Origin: an uncultured Caldisericota bacterium
GTDB taxonomy: Bacteria; Caldisericota; Caldisericia; Cryosericales; Cryosericaceae
Length of the DNA: 54,580 nucleotides
Direction: 5' to 3'
Assembly (NCBI GenBank): GCA_903871855.1
Contig: CAIQIK010000004.1
Coordinates: 1 to 54,580 of the forward strand
Under the pieces are notes generated by a model that searched no databases, was not told the origin of the DNA, and saw only the letters and a program-made list of their open reading frames with translations. Below, in pieces: positions 20,539 to 29,236 of this stretch. How positions within the stretch are numbered: position 1 is the first letter of the stretch; each line of letters opens with the position of its first letter. The position numbers were made by a program, and so were the translations under genes.

Positions 20539-20584
20539 GGTTCCTCCCCTGCCCCATTAGGAGCACGCGAACAGTATATGAGAA

Positions 20585-20612
20585 ACCCCGCAGTCGTCAC
20601 GGGCTGCGGGGT
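20585..20612 (-). terminator. Terminator of the DUF4097-like gene
   Basis: ACCCCGCAG and CTGCGGGGT (20585-20593 and 20604-20612) form a 9-bp GC stem with a 10-nt loop. On the minus strand it is followed by TTTCTC, 23 nt after the stop at 20635. Confidence 0.6.
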
Positions 20613-20634
20613 AGGACACGCATGCGGAACGGAA

Positions 20635-21459
20635 TCAGGGATTCAACCTGTGTACGGTGAGATTGCCGTTTGTCGTGCGGGCGGACAATATGCCTTTCGG
20701 CACACCAAGGTCGCCTCTGATGCTGTGTTTGGATTCCGTAGCGTTATTAAGGGTGACGCCATCCGTCTCCACGTTCCCGTTGGTCGTCGACGCCTCGAGT
20801 GTTGCAGGCAAGTCCGGTGCTACCCAGAGGGTGACGCTGCCGTTGGTCGTGTGGATGTCGACCGCGGTTCCGTCCAGCGCGGGGACCTCGCATTCGATGT
20901 TGCCATTCGTCGTCGTCGCCCCGGTGATCGCCGCGACCTTGCGGAGCGTGACGTTCCCGTTGGTCGTCACGGCGCGTACGGCCCCATCGATGTTCTGGGC
21001 CGTCACGCTGCCGTTGCTCGTATGCAGCTCCATCCTTCCTTGCACACCAGTCGCCTCGACAGGTCCGTTCGTGGTAACGACAGTACGTACCAGCATGGAG
21101 CGCGGGACGCTGAGCTCATAGTCGACGGACACACGGGCGGGCACGCGCAGGACCTTCGTCACGACGGTGAAGGGGTCTCCCTTCGTGACCTCGATCTGGA
21201 TCTTGTCAAATTCGGACTTTCCGTAGATAGTGCGTTTCACTGCGCGCACGACGATGCTGTTTCCGTCGGTAGCCACGATCGTGATGCTGCCATTCTGGTT
21301 TTGAACGTCGAGGCGTGCCCCAGCAACAACAGGATACGTCTCCTCGAACGTGTCGGTGAATGTTGCTCCAATGCCATCCAATGCGATGCACCCTGGTAAG
21401 ACCAGTGCTACCGTCAGCACCAGGACGGCAAGCAGGAGACCTGTGTGATTGGGCTTCAT
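20635..21459 (-). CDS. Lipoprotein with DUF4097-type beta-strand repeats
   Basis: A 274-residue predicted lipoprotein: hydrophobic signal (LLLAVLVLTVALVLPGC) ending in a lipobox with Cys24. The body is an array of short beta repeats built on TTNG(N/S/P)V: TTNGPVEATG, TSNGSVTAQN, TTNGNVTLRK, TTNGNIECEV, TTNGSVTLWV, TTNGNVETDG and TTNGNLTVHR. This is the parallel-beta (DUF4097/DUF4098) fold found in adhesin-like and envelope-stress proteins. ATG 21459 follows CGAGAGGTGTACAA. It diverges from the GntR operon, so the region 21460-21798 may hold signals for both. Cargo or partner unknown. Confidence 0.85.
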   Translation of the reverse strand: MKPNHTGLLLAVLVLTVALVLPGCIALDGIGATFTDTFEETYPVVAGARLDVQNQNGSITIVATDGNSIVVRAVKRTIYGKSEFDKIQIEVTKGDPFTVVTKVLRVPARVSVDYELSVPRSMLVRTVVTTNGPVEATGVQGRMELHTSNGSVTAQNIDGAVRAVTTNGNVTLRKVAAITGATTTNGNIECEVPALDGTAVDIHTTNGSVTLWVAPDLPATLEASTTNGNVETDGVTLNNATESKHSIRGDLGVPKGILSARTTNGNLTVHRLNP

Positions 21460-21646
21460 TTGTACACCTCTCGTGGGGAATGTCGTGGTTCACCTCGTCT
21501 ACGTGGGACTGCTACCAGAGGTTACGCGTCGGACCGTTCCTCCGGCGGTGACGGGCCCGCTGTCGCGGCTTGTTCTCAGGGGGCATGTTCTCATTGTTTT
21601 TGTACCTATTCCCTGCAGCACAGCGGGTATTTCGTGGTCATCCCTG

Positions 21647-21674
21647 TTGACATTGTGGTCAGGTGTCTTACATT
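21647..21674 (+). promoter_or_regulatory. Putative promoter of the GntR-ABC operon
   Basis: Perfect TTGACA (21647-21652), 16 nt, TACATT (21669-21674). A second -10-like TATAAT lies at 21764-21769, without a good -35. Confidence 0.5.
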
Positions 21675-21714
21675 AGTAGTACACTAAGACTGCAGGGTAT
21701 GTATGAAACATACA
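21673..21714. promoter_or_regulatory. Two operator-like palindromes near the GntR promoter
   Basis: TTAGTAGTACACTAA (21673-21687, 5-bp arms) starts at the -10 and TGTATGAAACATACA (21700-21714, 6-bp arms, 3-nt spacer) lies just past the expected transcription start. YtrA-type GntR repressors commonly bind such sites upstream of their own operon. Binding by the product of 21799-22164 is inference. Confidence 0.5.
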
Positions 21715-21798
21715 AGAGGATACAGAGCATGAGGAGAATGAATGCTCAGCGTGCGAAGGGCAATATAATGACCGTCCAGAGGACGGAGGAGGCGCAAC

Positions 21799-22164
21799 AT
21801 GGAGTTTGATGACAGGACTCCCATCTACGCACAGATCATGGATCTGATCAAGCGGCGGATCGCGGTCGGGGAGCTCAAGGTTGGGCAACGGCTGCCTTCC
21901 GTTCGGGACCTTGCTCAGCAGGTCGTCGTGAACCCGAATACAGTGCAGAAGGCCTACCTCGAGCTGGAGCGTGAGGGATATGCCACGACACAAAGGGGTA
22001 TGGGTACCTTCGTGTCCGGTGACCCGGGAACAGCCGATCTGTTGCGGCGGAAGAAAGCGCAGGACATCGTGAAATGGTATGTCTCACTCATGCGGTCGCT
22101 GGGGTATAGCCCGGAGGAAATGACGGCGATGGCAGCGGAAGCAGCTGGAAAGGAGACGAAATGA
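21799..22164 (+). CDS. GntR-family repressor, YtrA subfamily
   Basis: A 121-residue regulator: winged helix-turn-helix (residues 8-72: PIYAQIMDLIKRRIAVGELK, LPSVRDLAQQVVVNPNTVQKAY, LEREGYATTQRGMGTFV) and only a short helical C-terminal tail, which defines the YtrA subgroup. These proteins repress the ABC transporter operon they head, usually answering to cell-wall antibiotics or membrane stress. ATG 21799 follows GGAGGAGGCGCAAC. Its stop overlaps the start of the ABC ATPase (ATGA at 22161). Operator-like palindromes are present at 21673-21714. The inducer is unknown. Confidence 0.93.
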   Translation: MEFDDRTPIYAQIMDLIKRRIAVGELKVGQRLPSVRDLAQQVVVNPNTVQKAYLELEREGYATTQRGMGTFVSGDPGTADLLRRKKAQDIVKWYVSLMRSLGYSPEEMTAMAAEAAGKETK

Positions 22165-22871
22165 GTATGCTTGTACAGATCAGCAGTCTTACGAAGCGCT
22201 ACATCACGACGACGGCGCTGTCCGACGTCACGCTGGAGCTGCCCGAAGGACACATCATGGGGCTTCTCGGTCCCAATGGCAGCGGTAAGACGACGCTCAT
22301 GAAGATCCTTGCAGGCCTGGTGTCGCCGACGTTGGGAACCGTCCTTGTGGACGGCATGGCTCCGGGCATCAGGACTAAGGCGATAGTCTCATTCCTGCCG
22401 GACGTGAACCACCTCGACCGGTGGATGTCGGTCGGCGAGGCAGGCGACTTCTATGCGGACTTCTATCTTGATTTCGACCGGAAGCGGTTCGATGAGCTGC
22501 TCTCCATCATGGGCCTCACTGCCACCCAGAAGATCGGCTCGCTGTCCAAGGGGATGGTCGAGAAGGTGAGGCTGTCGCTGGTCTTCTCACGCAGGGCACG
22601 GCTGTACGTCCTGGACGAGCCCTTTGGAGGGCTGGACCCCCTTGCGCGCAGCCAGGTGCTCGATGCACTGGTAGCCAACTTTCGCACTGACTGCTCGATG
22701 ATCCTGTCGACGCAGATGGTCGCCGACGTCGAGCACTTCTTCGACGACGTCGTGTTTCTCGATGATGGCCATGTGGTCCTGGCGGGCGAGGCGGAGGACC
22801 TGCGCACCAGGCGAGGCGCATCGATCGAGGACATTCACAGGGAGGTGTATGGACATGTGGAAGCTCGTTAG
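22161..22871 (+). CDS. ABC transporter ATP-binding protein (YtrB-like)
   Basis: A 236-residue ATPase subunit. Walker A GPNGSGKTT (residues 35-43), a degenerate signature SLSKGMVEKVRLS in place of LSGGQ, Walker B RLYVLDEPFGGLD, and an H-loop region in which the usual His is replaced (STQMVADVEHF). The Q-to-M and His changes are common in this subclass. It pairs with the permease that overlaps its 3' end. Together with the GntR gene it forms a regulator-ATPase-permease operon of the YtrAB type, likely exporting or sensing a membrane-active compound. Confidence 0.92.
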   Translation: MSMLVQISSLTKRYITTTALSDVTLELPEGHIMGLLGPNGSGKTTLMKILAGLVSPTLGTVLVDGMAPGIRTKAIVSFLPDVNHLDRWMSVGEAGDFYADFYLDFDRKRFDELLSIMGLTATQKIGSLSKGMVEKVRLSLVFSRRARLYVLDEPFGGLDPLARSQVLDALVANFRTDCSMILSTQMVADVEHFFDDVVFLDDGHVVLAGEAEDLRTRRGASIEDIHREVYGHVEAR

Positions 22872-23643
22872 GTACCAGCTCAGGGGCCGCAGACTCCTGT
22901 ACACGATCGGGCTCATCGTCATGTGTGCGCTGACGCTGTATCAGGCGACGCACTATATCGGCATGCAGGAGAACCCTGGGCAGTCTGCGCCGGTTTCGAT
23001 AAACGTGCCGCTGATGATGGCGTACTTCTGGGTCCTCTTCTACGTGGTCATGACAGTCATTAATATTGTCACGTACACGCAGGACCTGTATGGCGATACA
23101 GGCTACCTTGTCTTCAGCTTGCCGCTTCGGGGGGCAGAGATCCTGGGTTCCCGTATCGTACTGCTTGTCATCGACACGCTCATGACGCTGCTGGGTGGCA
23201 TGACGAGTGTCATCGTGCTGGCATGTCTTGCCCCGGGACTTGCTCCGCAGATTCGCCCCTGGGTTGGCCGATTCCTGCTGACCGGCGACTACTGGGTGAT
23301 GTGCCTCGGCGTTCTGGCGGTGATCGTCAGCTTCATGTCGATCACGTTCTTCGGCGTCACGTTCGGCAAGACGTTGACGAACTCGAAGAAGCACCTTGGA
23401 AGCATCTTTTCTGCGCTCGTCGTGATCGCAGTGCTCTGGTCGAGTGCACAATTCGGTGTCATGCTGGAAACGAGGTTCAGCGGGATCCACCTCTATTTAT
23501 ACCCTTGGCAGAACTTGCCGATCCTTGGCGAGGGGACGCAGCCAGTACAGTTCCCACTGGTGTCTCCCCTGATGTTTGTCGCGCTCGGCGTTCTGGCCTT
23601 TGCGATGACATCCTGGCTTATGGACCGCAAACTCAACCTGTAA
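22855..23643 (+). CDS. ABC transporter permease, about six helices
   Basis: A 262-residue integral membrane protein: helices near residues 14-32, 50-75, 95-125, 140-165, 180-200 and 228-250. It has an N-terminal MWKLVRYQLRGRRLLYTIG typical of ABC-2-like permeases. GGAGG at 22841-22845 suits ATG 22855 (9 nt spacing) better than ATG 22849 (3 nt). It overlaps the ATPase gene by 17 nt and is the last gene of the operon, followed by the hairpin at 23667-23700. Substrate unknown. Confidence 0.86.
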   Translation: MWKLVRYQLRGRRLLYTIGLIVMCALTLYQATHYIGMQENPGQSAPVSINVPLMMAYFWVLFYVVMTVINIVTYTQDLYGDTGYLVFSLPLRGAEILGSRIVLLVIDTLMTLLGGMTSVIVLACLAPGLAPQIRPWVGRFLLTGDYWVMCLGVLAVIVSFMSITFFGVTFGKTLTNSKKHLGSIFSALVVIAVLWSSAQFGVMLETRFSGIHLYLYPWQNLPILGEGTQPVQFPLVSPLMFVALGVLAFAMTSWLMDRKLNL

Positions 23644-23666
23644 GAGCGACACCACTGCCCAGACTA

Positions 23667-23700
23667 CCGGCAGGTTCCTTTCACACAAGGGCCCTGCCGG
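23667..23700 (+). terminator. Hairpin after the GntR-ABC operon
   Basis: CCGGCAGG (23667-23674) pairs with CCTGCCGG (23693-23700), with a further internal CTT/AAG pairing. It starts 23 nt after the permease stop. No T-run follows, so Rho-independent function is uncertain. Confidence 0.45.
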
Positions 23701-24018
23701 CCTCTACACTGTACTGGAGTGACACCTCACTCATGTAAGAACCTTCTTCCGCTTCTGATACTACACAAACTTTGGAAGGGCGATCCATCTTACATACAAG
23801 CCCATGAGGATTGCTCTTTGCTTCAATGTACGCACGATCTGCCCATTCCTCTCACCCATACAACTCTCAATAGTATCTCCTTCCTCGGCGTATGAGTACC
23901 TCCTCCATCGTACGAATATACAAGAAGCATCAGGTCGTGAACTCACCAGAGATGGTCGCGGTGCTGCCACGTTTCTTGATCACCAAGGGTCGCCTCCTTT
24001 TGGCAATCGTCCACCCCC
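23701..24018. other. Intergenic, possible decayed ORF
   Basis: The stretch is AT-richer than its surroundings. On the minus strand 23970-23761 an open frame ends ...RTLKQRAILMGLYVRWIALP, which looks protein-like but has no start signal or recognised homology. No promoter or repeat was seen. Confidence 0.25.
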
Positions 24019-24045
24019 GTCATTCCCGCGCAGGCGGGAATCCAG
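24019..24045. repeat. Small GC palindrome repeat
   Basis: ATTCCCGC (24022-24029) and GCGGGAAT (24034-24041) flank GCAG. Similar ATTCCCG...GGGAATCCA pieces occur at 11413, 11534 and 29065, so this is one unit of a dispersed family. Confidence 0.55.
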
Positions 24046-24189
24046 TCTGTCAGCCGGGCAGTATCTTCTGAATGTCTGCAAAGAGGCACTGAGGTCACGG
24101 TGGAGCTGAGCAGGACGCTTGACCGCTGTCCCAGATGTGGGTATGGTAAGGGTAGATGTCAGAAGAACAGCCCAGGGGAGGCGTTGACG

Positions 24190-26541
24190 ATGAAACAATC
24201 CATTCGTAGTGTCTTGATACTGATGCTGTGTCTCGTTCTGAGCCTTTCTGGTGTGACTCTTGTTATTCCCGCTGCACAAGCGGCAGGGACGGGGACTTGG
24301 ACGCAGCTGCCCCTGCATGGAGGTATCATCGTGTGCCTTGCCATTGATCTCAAGACTCCCACCACCCTGTATGCCGGGACCAGCGCTCAAGGTGGTCTCT
24401 ATCGCTCCACCGACAGCGGCGCTACGTGGACTGCCGCGAATACCGGGGTTGGATACGCGCTCGTCGGGTGCATAACCATCGACCCCAAGACCCCCACGAC
24501 CCTGTATGTCGCTGACGGTGGCCCTGACGGTGGTGTCTTCCGCTCCGCGGACAGTGGAAAACACTGGACTGAGGTGGGTGGCTTCGTCACCTACGAGATC
24601 CACTCTCTTGCCATCGACCCCAGGACCCCCTCCACTCTGTATATCGGTAGCCATGAAGGCGTCTTCCGCTCCAAGGACAGCGGGAACCACTGGACTGAGG
24701 TGGATACCGGCATCACCAGCTGGATTTGGATGATCAATGGCCTGCCATACAGGTCTGTTGGCTCTCTTGCCATCGACCCCCTCACGCCCTCCACCGTATA
24801 TGCAGGCAGCCCAGGTGGTGTCTTCCGCTCCACAGATGCGGGAGACCACTGGACTCCGGTGAACACTGGGCTCACCGGTCACAGCGTCTCCTCTCTTGCC
24901 ATCGACCCGAAGTCCCCGGCCACGCTGTATGTCGGCAGCGGCGACGGTGTCTTCCGCTCTACGGATGCGGGCGGCCACTGGACTCCGGTGAACACTGGGC
25001 TCACCACGTTGAATGTCTACTCTCTTGCCATCAACCCCCTCACCCCCTCGACCATGTATGTCAGCACCAATGGTGGCATCTTCCGCTCTACGGATGCCGG
25101 AGACCACTGGATGGCCATAAACACTGGCCTCACCACGTTGAGTGTCTCCTCTCTTGCCATCGACCCTCATACCCCCACTAATCTGTATGCAGGTACCGAC
25201 AGTGGCGTCTTCCGCTCCAGGGATGGTGGGAACCACTGGACTGCGACAAACACCGGCATCACTGACCAGGTCGTCGAGTCTCTCGTCATCGACCCGAAGA
25301 CCCCCACGACCCTGTATGCCGGTTCCAATAGTGGGGTCTACCGCTCCATCAACCGCGGCGCCACCTGGACTGCCGTGAACACCGGCCTTCAATACACAGA
25401 TTTCGGGGGTCTTGTCATCGACCCCAAAACCCCTGCCACCCTGTATATTGCAGCCTGGTCTGATGGCGTCTTCCGCTCCACGGATGCGGGGGATCACTGG
25501 ACAGCCATGAACACCGGCATCACCGATCTGCTGGCTACCTGTCTTGCCATCGACCCGCTCACTCCCACCACCCTGTACCTCGGTACCAGGCGGAGCGGCA
25601 TCTACCGCTCCACGGACTCTGGGGATCACTGGACTGCCGTGAACACTGGCATGACGAAGCAGCCGGTTACCTCTCTTGCTGTCAATCCCCTCACATCCAC
25701 GACCCTGTATGCGGGTACCTTTGATGGAATCTACCGGTCCACGGACTCCGGGGGCCACTGGACTGCTGTAAACACCAGCTCCTCCAGTACAACTGTCACC
25801 TCTCTTGCCATCGACCCCAAGACCCCCACGACCCTGTATGCGGGTACCTCTTATGGTGCGCTCCGCTCTACGGACGGCGGCGCCACCTGGACGGGGGTGG
25901 GCAGTGGCCGCGCCTACGCGTCAGCCAACTCTCTTGCCATCGACCCCCTCATCCCCACGACCTTGTATGTCGGTACAGATCTTTATGGTGTCTACCGCTC
26001 CACCGACAGGGGCGCCACCTGGACAGCAGTGGGCGCAGGCCTCGCCAATCAGGATGTCACCTCTCTTGCCGTCGACCCTCTCACGCCGACTACGCTGTAT
26101 GCCGGTACCTCCCATGGTGTCTTTCGCTACGACGCTCAATCCTTGGCAAGCCAGGAGATCGTCCTTCAGATAGGGAAGTCCACGTTCACCGTCAACGGTA
26201 CCTCGAAGACGCTCGATTCCCCTCCCATCATCAAGAATGGCAGGACCCTTGTCCCGATCCGTGCCATCATCGAAGCACTCGGAGGGACTGTCGGCTGGGA
26301 TGAGACTGCGCGGAAGGCAACAGTAGCCCTCGGGAAGACAACCATCGAACTCTGGATCGGCAAAGACACTGCCACCGTCAATGGTGTGCCTACGCGTATC
26401 GATGCAGCGAACACCAGTGTAGTCCCCGAGATCATTAGCGGCAGGACCATGCTTCCCTTGCGATTCGTCTCCGAGAATCTTGGGTGCTCCGTTGCCTGGG
26501 TGGACACAACCAAAACGATCACGATCACCTATCAGCCATGA
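24190..26541 (+). CDS. Secreted BNR/sortilin-like repeat protein with two stalk domains
   Basis: 783 residues. Signal peptide (SVLILMLCLVLSLSGVTL, cut near AAQAAG), then 14 tandem repeats of about 43-50 residues built on SLAIDPxTPTTLYAGT, GVFRSTDxGxHW and a TAVNTGLT end (24322-26127). Asp-box-like S-T-D-x-G-x-x-W recurs in nearly every unit, so a beta-propeller fold is expected, probably two propellers. The last 130 residues form two copper-amine-oxidase-N (stalk) domains: TVNGTSKTLDSPPIIKNGRT and LVPIRAIIEALGG, then TVNGVPTRIDA and LPLRFVSENLG. ATG 24190 follows GGGGAGGCGTTGACG. Likely exported and surface-attached; binding partner unknown. The high DNA identity among repeats suggests expansion by recombination. 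Confidence 0.9.
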   Translation: MKQSIRSVLILMLCLVLSLSGVTLVIPAAQAAGTGTWTQLPLHGGIIVCLAIDLKTPTTLYAGTSAQGGLYRSTDSGATWTAANTGVGYALVGCITIDPKTPTTLYVADGGPDGGVFRSADSGKHWTEVGGFVTYEIHSLAIDPRTPSTLYIGSHEGVFRSKDSGNHWTEVDTGITSWIWMINGLPYRSVGSLAIDPLTPSTVYAGSPGGVFRSTDAGDHWTPVNTGLTGHSVSSLAIDPKSPATLYVGSGDGVFRSTDAGGHWTPVNTGLTTLNVYSLAINPLTPSTMYVSTNGGIFRSTDAGDHWMAINTGLTTLSVSSLAIDPHTPTNLYAGTDSGVFRSRDGGNHWTATNTGITDQVVESLVIDPKTPTTLYAGSNSGVYRSINRGATWTAVNTGLQYTDFGGLVIDPKTPATLYIAAWSDGVFRSTDAGDHWTAMNTGITDLLATCLAIDPLTPTTLYLGTRRSGIYRSTDSGDHWTAVNTGMTKQPVTSLAVNPLTSTTLYAGTFDGIYRSTDSGGHWTAVNTSSSSTTVTSLAIDPKTPTTLYAGTSYGALRSTDGGATWTGVGSGRAYASANSLAIDPLIPTTLYVGTDLYGVYRSTDRGATWTAVGAGLANQDVTSLAVDPLTPTTLYAGTSHGVFRYDAQSLASQEIVLQIGKSTFTVNGTSKTLDSPPIIKNGRTLVPIRAIIEALGGTVGWDETARKATVALGKTTIELWIGKDTATVNGVPTRIDAANTSVVPEIISGRTMLPLRFVSENLGCSVAWVDTTKTITITYQP

Positions 26542-26665
26542 AGGGATCTGTGTATCTGCCTCCATCATGGGAAGCCAGTACTCTTGGTGAAGGGGGCATT
26601 GATTGGTTTGCGGAAGCCACCAGCTGCACTATTGCTGAGCATCAGTCAGGAAGGGAGGCAAGGGT

Positions 26666-28945
26666 ATGAGTACCATGCACCGGACAATCCACACGATAGC
26701 AATCTGCCTGATTGTGCTCCTTCTTATGGTCGGCTTCACCGTTCCCTGTCGTGCAGCTAAGCAGGGCGAGAGCGAGACAGGCCCATCGGGAGTTGTTTCG
26801 CAGTATCTTCATGACTGGGCTGTCACTGGCTATGCTTCCGCGTACAAGGACGTGACCGCAACCGTCGACGTTTCTTCGCTCTCGATGAATGGTTCCCAAG
26901 TATCGGCTCAAGCGCTTGTCGCGGTGACGATGACTCTGAAAGAAGAAAGCGTCAGTGACATCCCTACCTTCCGTGGGATGCTCTCGGTGCTCGGCATGAC
27001 GCACTTCGATCCCTCAATCAGCCTTGCTGCTCAGCTCCCCGCTTCTGAGGAGGGACTGACAGAACAACAGCAAGCACAGGCAAGAGCACAGCTCAGGGAT
27101 TGGTATGAGGAGCTCTCGGGCTACATCAATACGCCCTTTACCGCTAACCTGATGCTGACTCTGAACGGGAAGCTGATGCTGGACGGTTCTTTGGATGAAT
27201 CTTCTATCCAGCTGTTCATTGCTGACGGTCCTGATCTTGTGCCCGCCGAGGGTGTCCTTCCCCGTCCTGCCGCAGAACGGGAACACGAGGGTGTTGCGCA
27301 GATGCAGGAAATCTTGCAGGAGAGTACGGTTGCCCAGGTGCCTCCCAACACTGCCGATACCTACAACCAGCCCTACACCTATAACCATCTGGTCGCCCGC
27401 GATTATGCGAATAGGTGGACATCAAGCACTTATGGGGATCCTCAGTATGCCCACTGGCACCTAGATGGTACCGTAACGTACTATGATACATCCAAATGGA
27501 ATCCGGCCTACAACTGGTATACCGGTGGAGATTGCATTAACTACGTATCACAAGCTCTCACGGCCGGTGGTTTGTCACAGGATGCCGGCTGGAAACCATA
27601 TACAACTGCTTGGCTGACACTCTCCAGTGACCCGATCAAGAGTTTCTTGCCATACATGGCGCCGCCGAAAGTGGGGTCGGTACCGGAGAAGGGTCCATTG
27701 GTGCTATCCACGTATGAGTGGGCCAGTGCAGGGGCTCTCCGTGTCTGGGTAACCAATACCATACCTGGAACCACAGCCGGCGATCCCAAGACCGCCTACC
27801 ATATTGCGATGATTACCCGCAATGATGGGACACTGCGCCTATATTCTTGTCACACTGACGATCAGCTGAATGCTCCTTACTCGCCGCCTTACTACGACCA
27901 GGCTAAGGAAAACCTCAGGCTATACTACGTCGTAAAAGGAACGTACAAGCTGACCTACACGGTAGATGCGAACGCGGGCGGCTATATCTCGGGTACGACG
28001 CCCCAGTTCGTGGCTCAGGGGGCTTCTGGCACCTCCGTGACGGCCGTTCCGTACAGAGGCTACCACTTTGTCAAATGGACTTGTGACAACGGCGTCGACC
28101 CTCCCTTCGTCAGCCCCGCGAACCCCAGGACTGACTACAACGCGACAGGGGACATCACTGTGACCGCTACCTTCGCCGGCAATACGGGAACAGTCATTAT
28201 TTCTTCGGGTGGGAACGGAACCGTCTCACCAACCTCGGTCTCACAAACCTTTGGTGCCCCAGGAACGACCATCACGGCGACACGTGCCACCGGGTATCGC
28301 TTTGTTAGCTGGTCGACGACACCGTACCCACCCTATGTGACCATCGACGACAGCTCTCTGCCCCAGACGACATTCACGACCACGTCGCTCATGCCTGACG
28401 GTGGCACCGCGACCATCACCGCCACCTTCGCCCTCCCTCCTTCCGTGCCCGTTGCAGTGGAATCGGTGACTGGCACGCTTCACTTCTGGTTCTATGGAGC
28501 CAGCACGCCCGTTGTCTATGGTGCTTCCACCATGATCCCCGTCGTGGGTGACTGGAACGGTGACGGTACGGATGAAGTCGGTGCTGTCGAACAGCAGAGT
28601 GGAGCACTGATCTGGTGGTTGTACGGCCAATCTTCCCCCCTCTCCTACGGCGCTTCTACCATGATCCCCGTCGCCGGTGATTGGAACGGTGACGGTACCG
28701 ACGAAGTCGGCGCTGTCGAGAAGCAGAGTGGAGCACTGATCTGGTGGCTGTACGGTCAATCCTCTCCCATCTCTTACGGTGCTTCTACCATGATCCCCGT
28801 CGCCGGTGATTGGAACGGTGACGGTACGGATGAAGTCGGTGCTGTCGAGCAGCAGAGTGGAGCACTCGTTTGGTGGTTGAATGGTCAGCCTGCACCCATC
28901 TTCTACGGTGCTTCCACCATGACCCCCCTGGTGGCGAGGCCCTAG
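26666..28945 (+). CDS. Secreted Amidase_6 protein with InlB-like and FG-GAP-like repeats
   Basis: 759 residues. Signal sequence (HTIAICLIVLLLMVGFTVPC), an alpha/beta N-terminal region to about 230, then a putative amidase domain of the Amidase_6 type (about 235-430) with Cys in GGDCINYVSQALTAGG and His in AYHIAMITRNDG as likely catalytic residues. Two InlB-type repeats follow (about 432-590; YRGYHFVKWTCDNG, ATGYRFVSWSTT), then 43-residue repeats with DWNGDGTDEVGAV, an Asp-rich FG-GAP-like loop that may bind Ca2+. The last repeat ends abruptly with VARP where GDWNGDG is expected, so the 3' end is probably truncated by a frameshift. ATG 26666 follows GGAAGGGAGGCAAGGGT. It may act on cell-wall peptides; unproven. 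Confidence 0.85.
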   Translation: MSTMHRTIHTIAICLIVLLLMVGFTVPCRAAKQGESETGPSGVVSQYLHDWAVTGYASAYKDVTATVDVSSLSMNGSQVSAQALVAVTMTLKEESVSDIPTFRGMLSVLGMTHFDPSISLAAQLPASEEGLTEQQQAQARAQLRDWYEELSGYINTPFTANLMLTLNGKLMLDGSLDESSIQLFIADGPDLVPAEGVLPRPAAEREHEGVAQMQEILQESTVAQVPPNTADTYNQPYTYNHLVARDYANRWTSSTYGDPQYAHWHLDGTVTYYDTSKWNPAYNWYTGGDCINYVSQALTAGGLSQDAGWKPYTTAWLTLSSDPIKSFLPYMAPPKVGSVPEKGPLVLSTYEWASAGALRVWVTNTIPGTTAGDPKTAYHIAMITRNDGTLRLYSCHTDDQLNAPYSPPYYDQAKENLRLYYVVKGTYKLTYTVDANAGGYISGTTPQFVAQGASGTSVTAVPYRGYHFVKWTCDNGVDPPFVSPANPRTDYNATGDITVTATFAGNTGTVIISSGGNGTVSPTSVSQTFGAPGTTITATRATGYRFVSWSTTPYPPYVTIDDSSLPQTTFTTTSLMPDGGTATITATFALPPSVPVAVESVTGTLHFWFYGASTPVVYGASTMIPVVGDWNGDGTDEVGAVEQQSGALIWWLYGQSSPLSYGASTMIPVAGDWNGDGTDEVGAVEKQSGALIWWLYGQSSPISYGASTMIPVAGDWNGDGTDEVGAVEQQSGALVWWLNGQPAPIFYGASTMTPLVARP
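28517..28945 (+). repeat. Tandem 129-bp coding repeats
   Basis: Units begin at 28517, 28646, 28775 and 28904 (TA(T/C)GG(T/C)GCTTC(C/T)ACCATGA), exactly 129 bp apart, and encode 43 residues each. Adjacent copies are almost identical. The fourth is cut short by a changed reading frame and a stop at 28943-28945. Confidence 0.85.
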
Positions 28946-28986
28946 ACCGTACCCTGGTACAGCACCCTAAAGCCTTCAATACTCAT

Positions 28987-29012
28987 GTGGGTAAATCTCA
29001 GGGCTTACCCAC
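28987..29012 (+). terminator. Hairpin after the amidase gene
   Basis: GTGGGTAA (28987-28994) pairs with TTACCCAC (29005-29012), loop 10 nt, 41 nt after the stop. GGTTTGTCT follows closely, a partial T-tract. Confidence 0.4.
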
Positions 29013-29236
29013 GTCTGGTTTGTCTCCAAGGAGTATGCCGCGTCACTTTGCCTAGCGCACTGGCGGGAATCCATACCCTCGTGCACCATCCTTCCCGCTG
29101 TTCTGTTCTCGTCTGAGGGGCCGACACCCTTCTGTTATCCTCCACCTCCATTTTCATGAGTTGACGGAGTCAGTTCGCCTCCATGCTGAATGAGTCGATC
29201 TGCTGATTTGTTCAGAACACCGAATGTCGGTATCAT

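Noticed and set aside
19999-21399. 466-codon plus-strand open frame
   Set aside because: It lies opposite two well-supported minus-strand genes (PPOX-family protein and the TTNG-repeat lipoprotein) and has no start signal.
23980-25758. 592-codon open frame on the minus strand opposite the BNR gene
   Set aside because: It is the complement of the tandem repeats of a clearly coding plus-strand gene, with a low-complexity repetitive product and no ribosome-binding site.
28500-28945. Regularly spaced repeats suggesting a CRISPR array
   Set aside because: The period is 129 bp, repeats are contiguous and in frame with a protein; there are no spacers.
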